Shown piece after piece: positions 29,453-38,663 of a stretch of DNA of 50,978 nucleotides. The notes beneath the pieces were generated by a model, which was not told where the DNA came from, searched no databases, and saw only the letters and a list, made by a program, of their open reading frames with translations. Location: positions 1-50,978 of the IMG/VR virus record IMGVR_UViG_3300050821_003418, one strand, 5' to 3'. Numbering within the stretch: position 1 is the first letter of the stretch; every line of letters begins with the position of its first letter. The DNA is from a virus. Position numbers and translations under genes: made by a program.

Positions 29453-31194
29453 TATTTTGTTCCGCCGAACATATCACCTATCGAACCGAACGCGCCGCTC
29501 CACGACATACCCTGCATACCTGAATACATGGAACTCATACTGCCTGTAGGGGCTGAAGAACCGGAAGATGAGCCACTAGCGCCACCAAGAGAGTCTATAG
29601 TCTGTTGAAGATTGGTATTAGCCGAATCGAGGTCTTCAACATTGTTACCGAGGTTATAGGTATTAGCGAGACCCTTGGCTTTAGCTTGCATCTTACCTTG
29701 AAGGCTCGTAAGAACTGACTTAATAACGGCGGCACGTGCTGTTGGAGACTGGTTTGCCAACGAAGCGAAATCAGCGCCGATGTCGAGGTTCTCTTGAAGC
29801 TGCACGCCTATATCCTTTGCGGTCTGCAAGTTGGCCATGTTGATACCAAGCGTTCCGTTGAGGAGGCCACCGAGGACTTTGGTTATCGCATTCGTATTAC
29901 CGCTCTGAACGTAATTAGTGAGAGAGCTCAAGTTCTGAGGAGAGGCCGCTGATGTGATAGCTGTTATCTGATTCGTTATCTCTGGGTGATTAGCAATGGA
30001 GGCTGAGCCACCAGCAGAGGTGAGAGATTGGCCGAAAGGAGATAAGGTAGCATTTGCGGCAGAGCTTCCGCCACCAGAACCGCCAGCTCCAGCACCGAAC
30101 TCGGAGTAGAGGCGTTCCTGCGCTATCTGGCTGTTCTTAGCCGCGACCGTTCCAGTACGGATAGATTTGGCGACATCATCAGGCGAGAATCCAGCCTGCT
30201 GGCCTTCCGTGAAGAGGGTAGGGTATGAAGCCTGCAAGTCCTGAAGGGACGAGTCAGGATTGACGCCTGTGAGGGTAGTGCCCTTCAAGAACGAATCGAA
30301 GTTAGACTGAGACTGGAGCGTGCGAGACTGTTGGAAGTTCGCCTGGGTGACGCCGAACTGGGCGATGCCCTGCATAGACTGAGCGAGGCCCATCTGGAGG
30401 GAAGCAATCTGCTGGCCGTACTGAGCTGATGCCTGATTTATCTGCTGCTGGATGCCGATAGCGGCAGAGGCTTCGCCATTCTGGAGAGCGGTCTGCTGTT
30501 GTCCGTATGCCTGAGTCAGGAAGTCAGACTGCTGTGAATAGATATCGTTTATCTTGCCGATATAGCCTGTAGCAAATGAGGATGACTGAACACCCATAGG
30601 GTCAGCCGCAGACATCTGGGAAACAGCCGCCCCAACGGTATTTGCGTGCTGAGTCTGGAGTTGCTGGAAAGACTGATTGTACTGCTGGTTCAAAGAACCA
30701 AGGGAAGTATTGTAGGAAAGCTGGAGCTGCTGGTTAGCAAGGGCAGCATTGGCTATCTGAGTCTGATAGGCGTTTCCAGCGGCGTTCTCCCCGGCCTGGA
30801 CTCCTTGACCAAGGAAGCCCATCATGTAGTTCATAGTATCCATGTAGTTTCCTGAAGGGTTGTACTGGGTAGACTGATTAGTGTTGTTTCCCTCTCCAGT
30901 CGAGGTCTGCTGGCCGCCCTGTTGGGTAGTCTGTGGGGCAGGCTGAGGAGGTGTAGGACCGCCAAGACCTGTTATGGCTGATGTGCCATTTGAGACAGCT
31001 TGACCTGACTGCTGATTGATGGGGACTTGGGCAGACGAGACGATACCTGAAGGGGCCGTCTGCCCCAGGTTGGGAGTCCCATATAGAAAATTCTGTGCTC
31101 CGGCTTGGTCAGCAACAGGTTTACCACCCGAATCTACGAATGTCTTAGCCCCATTTATAAACTGGAAACCTGCTGCTTGGTTGTTAGGCTGCAT
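29452..31194 (-). CDS. Gln/Ser-rich internal virion protein, 580 aa
   Basis: The N-terminal third is low-complexity (many Gln, Asn, Thr, Gly). A long coiled-coil-like middle (ANQQLQLSYNTSLGSLNQQY and on) and a Ser/Gly-rich end follow. The composition matches podovirus internal or ejection proteins. It overlaps the 955-aa gene by one base and follows the collar gene by one base, so the three are one block. Confidence 0.6.
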   Translation of the reverse strand: MQPNNQAAGFQFINGAKTFVDSGGKPVADQAGAQNFLYGTPNLGQTAPSGIVSSAQVPINQQSGQAVSNGTSAITGLGGPTPPQPAPQTTQQGGQQTSTGEGNNTNQSTQYNPSGNYMDTMNYMMGFLGQGVQAGENAAGNAYQTQIANAALANQQLQLSYNTSLGSLNQQYNQSFQQLQTQHANTVGAAVSQMSAADPMGVQSSSFATGYIGKINDIYSQQSDFLTQAYGQQQTALQNGEASAAIGIQQQINQASAQYGQQIASLQMGLAQSMQGIAQFGVTQANFQQSRTLQSQSNFDSFLKGTTLTGVNPDSSLQDLQASYPTLFTEGQQAGFSPDDVAKSIRTGTVAAKNSQIAQERLYSEFGAGAGGSGGGSSAANATLSPFGQSLTSAGGSASIANHPEITNQITAITSAASPQNLSSLTNYVQSGNTNAITKVLGGLLNGTLGINMANLQTAKDIGVQLQENLDIGADFASLANQSPTARAAVIKSVLTSLQGKMQAKAKGLANTYNLGNNVEDLDSANTNLQQTIDSLGGASGSSSGSSAPTGSMSSMYSGMQGMSWSGAFGSIGDMFGGTK

Positions 31195-31195
31195 G

Positions 31196-32446
31196 TTATT
31201 CTTTGATGATGTAATTAACTGACAGATATGGGTTCATCACGTTCATGGCAGCGTTGCCCCCTGTTGAGTTTATAGATTCCGTTCCGTTGATGGTTGAAGT
31301 ACCAGAAGCGAAACCTGCGTTGCTAGAACCTGAGCCGAGAGGATTGGTTATTCCATGCGTATGCGCCAAAAGCTCTATAGATGACATTGCATGTGACTCT
31401 TCGCCACCCGTATCCCCAAGAGTGTGAGCGGTAAGCGTATAAGTGAAAGTCTGAGTACCAGAGCCATCAGATGAGAGGCTGATAGCTGTTGCATTCTGAG
31501 CATTAGCTAAGGTTGTCGCAAGGCTAAAGGTCGTCGCCGATATGCGGATTATGTAGTAGGTAGTAGCTGTCGTAAGGCCAGTCATAGGTGAAGCTGCCGT
31601 GTAAAGAACTGCCTGGCCAGTCTGGACTTCATTGGTTCCGTTGTTGGCTGCCCCCGTCACAGTGATGACGTTAGAGGCGCGGCTAGCGAATGTGAGGACC
31701 TTAGTGCCCGTTCCAGTACCGAATATCGTCCTTCCACGGAGGTCTGGGACATTGAAGTGAGAGCCATCAACCGAGCCATAGGTAGTACCAACAACTGCAA
31801 AAAGAGCGGCTGTAGCGCCCGTGCGGGAATAGGACGTTCCGTCACAGAGCAACCAGCCTGTAGGGGCAGACGAGCCCGCGTAAGGGGCCATGATGCCCGC
31901 TGGGGTTATTGTGGCAAGATAGGCCGCATCGAGCGCCTTATTAGAGGTGCTTATAGCCGTTCCTGACTGCGAAGTATTCGAGCCGACAGCGACAGGGGTA
32001 TTGGTCGTAGCGGGGTCTTGGGTGAGTTTGGTAAGGCCGAAGACCGTGCTCGAAGCGTTGCCAGCCACGCCCTGAACGAGAGAGTTGATATAGGTAACGA
32101 TATCGTTTATGTTTTGTGCGCCGAACGAAATGATGACTGGGGCGCTCGTGCCGTGGTAAACCTTGTTGAGCGTGACAGAGCCGGTAGTCACAGCCGAGAG
32201 GCCACGAGTACAGCCCGTAAAAGCGAAGTTGATAGCATCTATGCCAGTAAAGGAGATTATCTCAGGCTGGGCTGAAATCTGGGCCTCTGGGTCAACAACG
32301 ATGTACCCTTTAGTGAAAGGGGCAAGATTGGAGAAGTTAATGGTCTCTCCCGTTAGAGTAGAAAGAGAGTTCACATAGACAGTAGTTTCGCTGCCATTCA
32401 AAGAGAGAAGCTGGGCGAGGCTAGTTGTGTAGAGAGAAGGGTACAT
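31196..32446 (-). CDS. Tail fibre with tail-collar domain, 416 aa
   Basis: IMAPYAGSSAPTGWLLCDGT, then HFNVPDLRGRTIFGTG and a final HTHG...PYLSVNYIIK segment make a complete Tail Collar domain at about 190-416. The N-terminal part has strands and the LSLNGSETTVYV type of attachment region. The domain is found in short tail fibres that bind the host surface. An insertion (about 255-345) with repeated Thr/Ser strands splits the domain. Confidence 0.88.
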   Translation of the reverse strand: MYPSLYTTSLAQLLSLNGSETTVYVNSLSTLTGETINFSNLAPFTKGYIVVDPEAQISAQPEIISFTGIDAINFAFTGCTRGLSAVTTGSVTLNKVYHGTSAPVIISFGAQNINDIVTYINSLVQGVAGNASSTVFGLTKLTQDPATTNTPVAVGSNTSQSGTAISTSNKALDAAYLATITPAGIMAPYAGSSAPTGWLLCDGTSYSRTGATAALFAVVGTTYGSVDGSHFNVPDLRGRTIFGTGTGTKVLTFASRASNVITVTGAANNGTNEVQTGQAVLYTAASPMTGLTTATTYYIIRISATTFSLATTLANAQNATAISLSSDGSGTQTFTYTLTAHTLGDTGGEESHAMSSIELLAHTHGITNPLGSGSSNAGFASGTSTINGTESINSTGGNAAMNVMNPYLSVNYIIKE

Positions 32447-32455
32447 TATAGGTTA

Positions 32456-32464
32456 ATTATATCA
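32456..32464 (-). promoter_or_regulatory. Extended -10 promoter before the collar fibre gene
   Basis: Minus strand TGATATAAT, nine bases before the ATG at 32446. Same TGnTATAAT form as at 1789, 47818 and 48440. Confidence 0.5.
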
Positions 32465-32474
32465 CGCTAATCAA

Positions 32475-34178
32475 TCAGTAATTCATCGCCATCATCATAT
32501 TGGCAGTCTGGCCTAGCGGAGCGGTAACAAATGTTCCATTCGAGGTGAAGGTGTATATGTCATTGCCCCCTACGTTGGTCTTTACATAAGTTGCAGTGCT
32601 AGCCCCAGAGGCTTTGAGCATACCCGTAGGGAAGGCCAAGATAGCGGTTCCGCTGCCACCCACTCCTCCAGTCAATGAGCCTCCACCAGTACCGCCTCCC
32701 CCGCCTCCGAGGCCGTTCGTACCCGCGACGCTAGCTGTACTGCTTCCGTTAGCTCCACCTCCCAAGCCTCCTGTTCCGTCACCAGCATGGCCTGTACAAA
32801 CTTCTGCGCCACCACCGCCGCCTCCATAGTATACAGAGCTTCCGCTTATGGTGAATGCACGGCCAACACCTCCGTTTCCTCCTACGAAGTTACCTGAGAC
32901 TCCTGCGCCGCCTGAACCGCCCCCACCTCCGCCTGAAGCGTCACAACCTGCGTCGAAACCGCGAGGTATGCGCGAACCGTCGCCGCCATCATATCCCTCA
33001 TAGCCAAGTCCGCCGTATCCGCTTCCATGAGTCGCTGTAGACGTGAGCACTGCTCCGCCGCCACCTCCTCCAGTTGCGCCACTGCTTGCGCCTGGATTGC
33101 CTGAGTCGCGTCCGCTACCACCACCACCCCCACCTGCTGAAATTGTGCCGAAGGTTGAAGTGGCCCCTGTTCCTCCAAGTTGGGGGCCTGAAGTTGCGGT
33201 AGCACCTGCACCGACGACTACATTGTAAGTACTCGCTGGCTCAAGAGAGAAGTTTGTGCGATATTCAACGCCTCCACCTCCTCCACCACCACCGCCATTC
33301 TGTCCACCCTGACCACCACCACCGACGACGAGAAGTTGAGCTGGGTAGGTCGCATCGTACCCGAAGAGTGGAAACTGGGCGTTAGTCGTGTCCATCATAA
33401 CGTCTTCGTAAGTGGTCGTACCAACAGCTGTGCCCGCTTCGTTGTTACCTATAACAACGCTTGCAACAGTCGTGCCCGTGGTCGCCATCGTCGTCGTAGC
33501 CGAACCGAAGAAGTTTCCATTCGTGTCATAGAGGTTAAGCTGAGCCAATCCGCTTACATAGTCTCCTTTCAGGTTAAACCAGAAGGTGCCGCCGACAGGA
33601 ATTAGAATCGCTGGGCTATGGACTGTAGGCGAACCCGTCTCAATCCATACGAAATAGTTTGACCCCTCTGAGCCGTTATAGTTCTGCATGACGAAGAAAT
33701 GGCCGTCACCGCCATAGACAGAGACATCATCGAATACCTGTTGAGCGCCTCCCACATCAGGGACGCCGAACGTCACCCATCCTGCGATAGTGATTGAGGT
33801 GCTTGCATTCGGATTGCCTTTGATGGATGTGAACGAATTGACCTGATTCAAGGCCATGCTATGAGTCACCGTCGTCGTGGCATACGTCTGGCCGTTCGAT
33901 ATGACTGGGGCAAGGAGGGCGTGAGCGCTAGCCTGATAGGTATAGTTAGCTGATGATGTTGCGGTCGTGACGTTGTTATCGACCATTGATGAGAATGGAA
34001 GATTGAATCCTCCACCGACTGTGGTCGTGTTGGCGGTGCTAGTTGAGACGCGTGAGCCGATGGTAGTAGACGAAGCCGTCACAAAGAAGTCTACAGGACC
34101 TATGTTCTGGGAAGCCGCCGCCGTTGAAGGAAGGAGGAAGAGGGCTACGGCTGCTATTTTCCAGAGGTGTTTAAACAT
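32475..34178 (-). CDS. Signal-peptide-bearing adhesin or fibre, LamG-like plus Gly-rich domain, 567 aa
   Basis: From Met at 34178: MFKHLWKIAAVALFLLPSTA then AASQ, a clear Sec signal peptide with AxA cleavage. Residues about 60-265 look like a LamG/concanavalin-fold domain (GWVTFGVPDVGG, FWFNLKGDYVSG). The rest is a very Gly-rich domain with the YNVVVGAGA signature seen in phage receptor-binding proteins. A signal peptide is unusual for a virion protein, so it may be exported to the host surface or anchored. An upstream Met exists at 34259, but it lies within the preceding gene. Confidence 0.7.
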   Translation of the reverse strand: MFKHLWKIAAVALFLLPSTAAASQNIGPVDFFVTASSTTIGSRVSTSTANTTTVGGGFNLPFSSMVDNNVTTATSSANYTYQASAHALLAPVISNGQTYATTTVTHSMALNQVNSFTSIKGNPNASTSITIAGWVTFGVPDVGGAQQVFDDVSVYGGDGHFFVMQNYNGSEGSNYFVWIETGSPTVHSPAILIPVGGTFWFNLKGDYVSGLAQLNLYDTNGNFFGSATTTMATTGTTVASVVIGNNEAGTAVGTTTYEDVMMDTTNAQFPLFGYDATYPAQLLVVGGGGQGGQNGGGGGGGGGVEYRTNFSLEPASTYNVVVGAGATATSGPQLGGTGATSTFGTISAGGGGGGSGRDSGNPGASSGATGGGGGGAVLTSTATHGSGYGGLGYEGYDGGDGSRIPRGFDAGCDASGGGGGGSGGAGVSGNFVGGNGGVGRAFTISGSSVYYGGGGGGAEVCTGHAGDGTGGLGGGANGSSTASVAGTNGLGGGGGGTGGGSLTGGVGGSGTAILAFPTGMLKASGASTATYVKTNVGGNDIYTFTSNGTFVTAPLGQTANMMMAMNY

Positions 34179-34183
34179 GGGTG

Positions 34184-35365
34184 TTACCAAGCGATTGAAG
34201 AACCTTCGATGACGGGGGTTGACGTGCCAGCCGTAACCGTAAACGTCCAGAGGTCGCATACGTTAGCTGTTGTCGTTTGAGTCGGGACGGTGTTTCCTCC
34301 CATCCAGTGAATCGTTGTAGAGCTTTGCCAGTTTATAGCTCCAGCCGTAGTAGTCGGGTTACAGACATTGGCACGCAGGACTTCTCCGGCAACGGGGTCA
34401 ATGAGTTTGAGAGTCATGCTTCCTGTTCCGAGACCAATGAGCTGTGCAGTAGATGAAGCAAACGATACGTTCGTTATCGTAGAGGTCGAAACAGAAAACT
34501 CTTTATCTATGATAGTGCTCGTTGCCGCTACTACTCCTATAGGACTTATAGAAATCCTGTCTATTCCATTTGTCGCAAAGTTGATGAAGTTAGCAACCTC
34601 TGACCACATACCTGTGTTCGTGTTTCCACTAAACGCGTAGGTAGGAGCTGGTGATGTAGGGTTAGTAATAGGCATATATGCCGTTCCCGTGTGGCTATTC
34701 GATAATGTCCTGTTGAAAAAAACATTGGCGTTTGTCCATTCCATTGCGTCTACTGCTCCAATATACATATCAACGGCTGCACCTGCTCCCAAAATCGCAA
34801 ATCCATTGTTGACTGCACCAAGCTGAATAGCAGTATTACTTCCTGAACCAGCATATAATTGAGATATCGGACCAATAGTCTGCGTAGTAGTACCAGTCAC
34901 AAATAGGTTGCTTGAGGTGAAGGCGGTCGTTGATGCGTAGGGGAATTGAGAAGCCATTGCCGTGCTGGTAGCAGTTATGTAATTGACCGTCGGGGATGTA
35001 GATGAAGTGAAGACTGTCCCATTGCTTGCAATCCATCCTTGACCGAAAGATGTCTGGCCTGTGCCGCCATTACCAATGCCAACAGTTCCAAGGCCAATAG
35101 AGCCGCTAGTCGTTATCGTCCCACCAGTCAAAGGAGATGTGGCCGTTATGGAAGTCACACCACCACCCCCGCCGCCACCTGTGATGCCCAATGAGGATGT
35201 CGCTGTGGGTGTGTATGTGCCACCAGAGTTACCGACAAGCACTTGGCCGTAGGTAGGGATAGTCGATGTACCTGTTCCTCCGTGGCTAGGATATACGACA
35301 GTTTGAGCCAGTGCTGAGACTGGAAGGGCGACGGCTATAAGGGTGGCGAGTATTTTATTCTTCAT
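34184..35365 (-). CDS. Signal-peptide-bearing fibre-like protein with GGTG repeats, 393 aa
   Basis: MKNKILATLIAVALPVSALA then QT is a Sec signal. The rest is Thr/Ser/Gly-rich with GGTGTSTIPTYGQVLVGNSG, SPLTGGTITTSGSIGLG and GNGGTGQTSFG repeats of the type in trimeric fibres and surface adhesins. The style is familiar to me from Patescibacteria. The C-terminal part resembles a globular receptor-binding head. It lies 5 bases from the following gene. Confidence 0.7.
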   Translation of the reverse strand: MKNKILATLIAVALPVSALAQTVVYPSHGGTGTSTIPTYGQVLVGNSGGTYTPTATSSLGITGGGGGGGVTSITATSPLTGGTITTSGSIGLGTVGIGNGGTGQTSFGQGWIASNGTVFTSSTSPTVNYITATSTAMASQFPYASTTAFTSSNLFVTGTTTQTIGPISQLYAGSGSNTAIQLGAVNNGFAILGAGAAVDMYIGAVDAMEWTNANVFFNRTLSNSHTGTAYMPITNPTSPAPTYAFSGNTNTGMWSEVANFINFATNGIDRISISPIGVVAATSTIIDKEFSVSTSTITNVSFASSTAQLIGLGTGSMTLKLIDPVAGEVLRANVCNPTTTAGAINWQSSTTIHWMGGNTVPTQTTTANVCDLWTFTVTAGTSTPVIEGSSIAW

Positions 35366-35370
35366 AATGG

Positions 35371-38022
35371 TTATTTTGGTAGGTAATCTACGGTAATGGC
35401 GCTATGCGGCTGGGCGTTATTGATAAAGGTGACTGTATGGTCGTCGGTCAGGTCGTAGTCCACAAGCTCGTCCATACGCAGCCCGTCGGCGTAGACGACG
35501 ACTTGGAAGGAGGCTGGGAAGGTGAAGACGGTATTGACCCCATCCACCGCTCCTGTAGGCGTAGCGCCAAGGGTCCAGTGGTTCTTAGGAGCCGTACCAG
35601 TATTCTGCTTAGGCAGATAGTCTACACTAATTGTATCATGGGGTTGAGCGTTATTTATGAATACAATGGTATGGTCGTTCGTGAGGTTATAATCAACCGA
35701 TTCCGTCATACGCAATCCGTCAGCGTAGACAACGACCTGAGTAGAAGGAGGAAGGATGAAGGTTGTATTTACGCCATCAACAGGGTTAGTCAAGGTAGCG
35801 ATATCGGCATCGAGTATCCAGAAGTCATGCTGTATGCCGCCACTCACGCTCGTGTTGTCTATCCTCATAAGGGGAGGTATCTGAGGCTGGTATTCGACAT
35901 TAGCGCCCTGCCCTATGATGAACCATACAGAGTCAGCATCCTTTGAATAGAACTTAATCTGGAGGGCGAAGAAGCCGTGGGAGTTATCAATCGAGAGGTA
36001 GCCCCTGAAGAAGCCGAGCTGTTTTATTTGGGAGGGGGTAAGGGAGTCTAGGATACCTTGGTTGATAGGAACTTGGTCAAGGCCAGTGATATTGACATTG
36101 GTGAAGTAAAAGCCATTTTGTCCATAGGCCAGCTTGAAGGTCTCAAAGAAAAGCTCGCCCCTTTCGTTATAGAGGACATCAGCATAAATGGTGGTCGATT
36201 GGGTCATATATCCTTCGACGTAGATGGCATCGGCCACCTTGACGAGCGAAGGCTGCCCGTAGTTGTTCATCTTCGAGTAGACGTAGGCGTAGTATGGGTT
36301 GCTGTTATCAGTATAGCCAGTAAAGCCCTGATAGACGTTGCCGTCGAACTTGGAGATGAAATATAGAAGGTTATTGTATACGAAGATGTCCTTCGGGTTC
36401 CATGAGTCAAAGCGGGTCCAGGCGTTCCTAACCGTATCGTATACCATCACGACAGATGAGCCTGACGAGCTATCGGCAGTCCAGAGGAGCTTGTTCCTGA
36501 AGAACGTACCGACAGAGTTCGTGAAATCGAGGCTATTCTGGACATAATTGTTAATTGGATAGGAGATGACTTGGACGCCTGTTGAGTTCGAGGTTCCGCT
36601 CGACACTGGAGATAGGTTAATGAAGCCGCTCGTGGTCGTCGGGTAGTAGATGGAGTTCATCGCTTTGACCGATGCTTGGTTGTTTATGGCTCCCATTCCG
36701 AGTCCTGAGATGATAGGGGTGACCTGTGGGAACTGGGCGGAGAGGTCTGCGTTCGTAGCGAATGAGAATCGGTAGCTGATGTCCTGCTTCTGGACGACAA
36801 GGAACGCGCCGAACTCCTTGAGGTCGGTTATAGCCCCGAATCCGTCCTGGAATATCTGGTTGCCTCCAGAGGATATGTCATCGCCTATAGTGGTCCAGTC
36901 CTCTGGCTGGCTGACACGGGACACATACATGGTGCTCTCAGCGCCAAGCGACTGGTTTGCCATGACGAGACGTGCCTGCCATGTAGTGAATATCTTGCCA
37001 TGAATGGATAGGTTGCCTTGGACCATTGGCCTATCGGTTATCGTTGTTGTGACCGAAGAACTAGCGGCTACTGACGCCCCGATGGTTGCCGTGAGAGTGA
37101 GTACGTTACCAGTCTTGTTATAGTAGATTGCATTAGTCGTCGAACCTACTGCGCTCTGAAGAATAATAGGTTCAGCCTTGTATATCGTATTCGTACCAGA
37201 TGGTGTCCCTGATATTGACACGACGTTCCCCGCTATGGCATTGGCGAGAGAAGTGGCGAAGCCCAGGTTATTGCCTGAAGTCCCATTAGTGGGAAGAGAG
37301 TACGCTGTAGGAACGGCATAGTAAAGAGTATTGGTCGTAAGCCCAGATACTCCTGAGCCTACATAGTAGACCATCTGACCTAGCTCCCACTGGTTCGTGT
37401 AGATGGCATTCTGTTGAGGAGAGGCATTCAAAGTGACAACGTTATCAGCTATAAGAGTCGCGGATATAGTTGCCGTATAGATGCTAAAGCGCGAGGCATC
37501 ATTAAGAGTCAGGCTCGTGTCTGAGGGCTGAGTGGTTACAGCTAAATAGTCGAGGTTCATCCTCCAGCGAGCCACATGGTCGTACCCATTGCAGAAATAG
37601 AGACGGTCATCGCCAAAGCCGCCACACCAGCCTTGATAGCCGAATCGCTTGACCTGAGTGAAGGTCGGCAAGTAGCTTCCATTGATAGGGACCCACCATG
37701 AGTTCTTAACGTCCCACAGGTAGAAGTTATTAGTAGCCGTACCAGATGAATAGACCGATATGAGATAGCTTACTCCATCAGAAGTCTTGGCGACCATGCA
37801 CTGAAGAGGCGTACCAGTCTCGCCTGTAGGCTTGGTGGCGAAGATTTGAGAGCCAGTCCTTACGCCGATTATGCCAGCATCGAACCACGTATTGAGCATG
37901 TCAGGAGACTCGACATCCTTGATGTCATGCTGGTCGGTGACAGTCACCATACCTCCCATTCCCACCTGTCTTGAGTCCTTGAACGAATTATTTACTTGTG
38001 GTTGTGGCTGCTTAGTTGACAT
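35371..38022 (-). CDS. Large tail protein, beta-propeller-like, with C-terminal repeats, 883 aa
   Basis: The N-terminal region (SYLPTFTQVKRFGYQGWCGG, then DRLYFCNGYDHVARW) resembles podovirus tail-tube or needle proteins that report repeated beta blades. The middle is beta-rich. The C terminus holds two tandem ~75-residue repeats (NPVDGVNTTFILPPSTQVVV and AVDGVNTVFTFPASFQVVVY, each followed by YADGLRM...SVDYLPK). The Met at 38022 is used; a longer frame to 38112 lies inside the HNH gene. It is probably the tail stabilisation or tubular B-like component. Confidence 0.65.
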   Translation of the reverse strand: MSTKQPQPQVNNSFKDSRQVGMGGMVTVTDQHDIKDVESPDMLNTWFDAGIIGVRTGSQIFATKPTGETGTPLQCMVAKTSDGVSYLISVYSSGTATNNFYLWDVKNSWWVPINGSYLPTFTQVKRFGYQGWCGGFGDDRLYFCNGYDHVARWRMNLDYLAVTTQPSDTSLTLNDASRFSIYTATISATLIADNVVTLNASPQQNAIYTNQWELGQMVYYVGSGVSGLTTNTLYYAVPTAYSLPTNGTSGNNLGFATSLANAIAGNVVSISGTPSGTNTIYKAEPIILQSAVGSTTNAIYYNKTGNVLTLTATIGASVAASSSVTTTITDRPMVQGNLSIHGKIFTTWQARLVMANQSLGAESTMYVSRVSQPEDWTTIGDDISSGGNQIFQDGFGAITDLKEFGAFLVVQKQDISYRFSFATNADLSAQFPQVTPIISGLGMGAINNQASVKAMNSIYYPTTTSGFINLSPVSSGTSNSTGVQVISYPINNYVQNSLDFTNSVGTFFRNKLLWTADSSSGSSVVMVYDTVRNAWTRFDSWNPKDIFVYNNLLYFISKFDGNVYQGFTGYTDNSNPYYAYVYSKMNNYGQPSLVKVADAIYVEGYMTQSTTIYADVLYNERGELFFETFKLAYGQNGFYFTNVNITGLDQVPINQGILDSLTPSQIKQLGFFRGYLSIDNSHGFFALQIKFYSKDADSVWFIIGQGANVEYQPQIPPLMRIDNTSVSGGIQHDFWILDADIATLTNPVDGVNTTFILPPSTQVVVYADGLRMTESVDYNLTNDHTIVFINNAQPHDTISVDYLPKQNTGTAPKNHWTLGATPTGAVDGVNTVFTFPASFQVVVYADGLRMDELVDYDLTDDHTVTFINNAQPHSAITVDYLPK

Positions 38023-38659
38023 AGTTTTTATTATATTTTCCCATATACGAATCGGTCTTAGCATGGCATCCCTTACATAGGGTGACACCATTGGACGTAT
38101 CCCACAGCTCAAGACATGAGATTGCCTCTTCTGGAGTCTTAATCGAGTTCTCTCTCAAGATAGACGCTAGAGGTTTAATATGGTGAGCATGAAGGATAAT
38201 CTTCTTACCCATTCCGGAGCGAACCCCACATTCCATACAAGTATATTGGTCTCTAACGAATACAGACGTTCTCCAAATAATTGATTCGACCATACCACGA
38301 ATCAATTTGCTTATCTTTGTTTTATATTCCCCTTTTGCTTGCCTATATAGGCGCAGGGATATTTTCGCTTTAGCCCTGGCTTCTGACCATAGCTGAGGGT
38401 TCTCTTTGACCCTAAATAAGGCCCAGCAAGAAGAGGAACAGCATTTCTGTTTGTTGAAATCATTGGTACATATATTGTCCCTCTTCCAAAATAGACCCCC
38501 GCACTCAAGACAGGTCTTAGACATCTTTACACGACCAGTAGATATAGACTTGCTATAACAAGAATGGGAGCAGAAACGCCTAACAGAATGATGCGCCTTC
38601 CCGTGGACAGGGAACTCTTTTGAACACTGCTCACAGGTTTTCTGTATATAGGTCTTCAT
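38012..38659 (-). CDS. HNH endonuclease 1 with zinc fingers, 215 aa
   Basis: From MKTYIQKTCEQC: three CxxC-type modules in the N-terminal half (CEQCSKEF, CLECGGLFW, CCSSSCW), then CMECG, HAHHIKP and TLCKGCHAKTDS forming the HNH metal finger. A free-standing homing endonuclease is likely. It lies between the adaptor-like gene and the large tail gene, overlapping the latter by 11 bases. Confidence 0.85.
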   Translation of the reverse strand: MKTYIQKTCEQCSKEFPVHGKAHHSVRRFCSHSCYSKSISTGRVKMSKTCLECGGLFWKRDNICTNDFNKQKCCSSSCWALFRVKENPQLWSEARAKAKISLRLYRQAKGEYKTKISKLIRGMVESIIWRTSVFVRDQYTCMECGVRSGMGKKIILHAHHIKPLASILRENSIKTPEEAISCLELWDTSNGVTLCKGCHAKTDSYMGKYNKNYVN

Positions 38660-38663
38660 AAGT

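Noticed and set aside
32596-33228. Proline-rich plus-strand frames
   Set aside because: They are the complement of the Gly-rich codons of the adhesin gene at 32475 and have no start signals.
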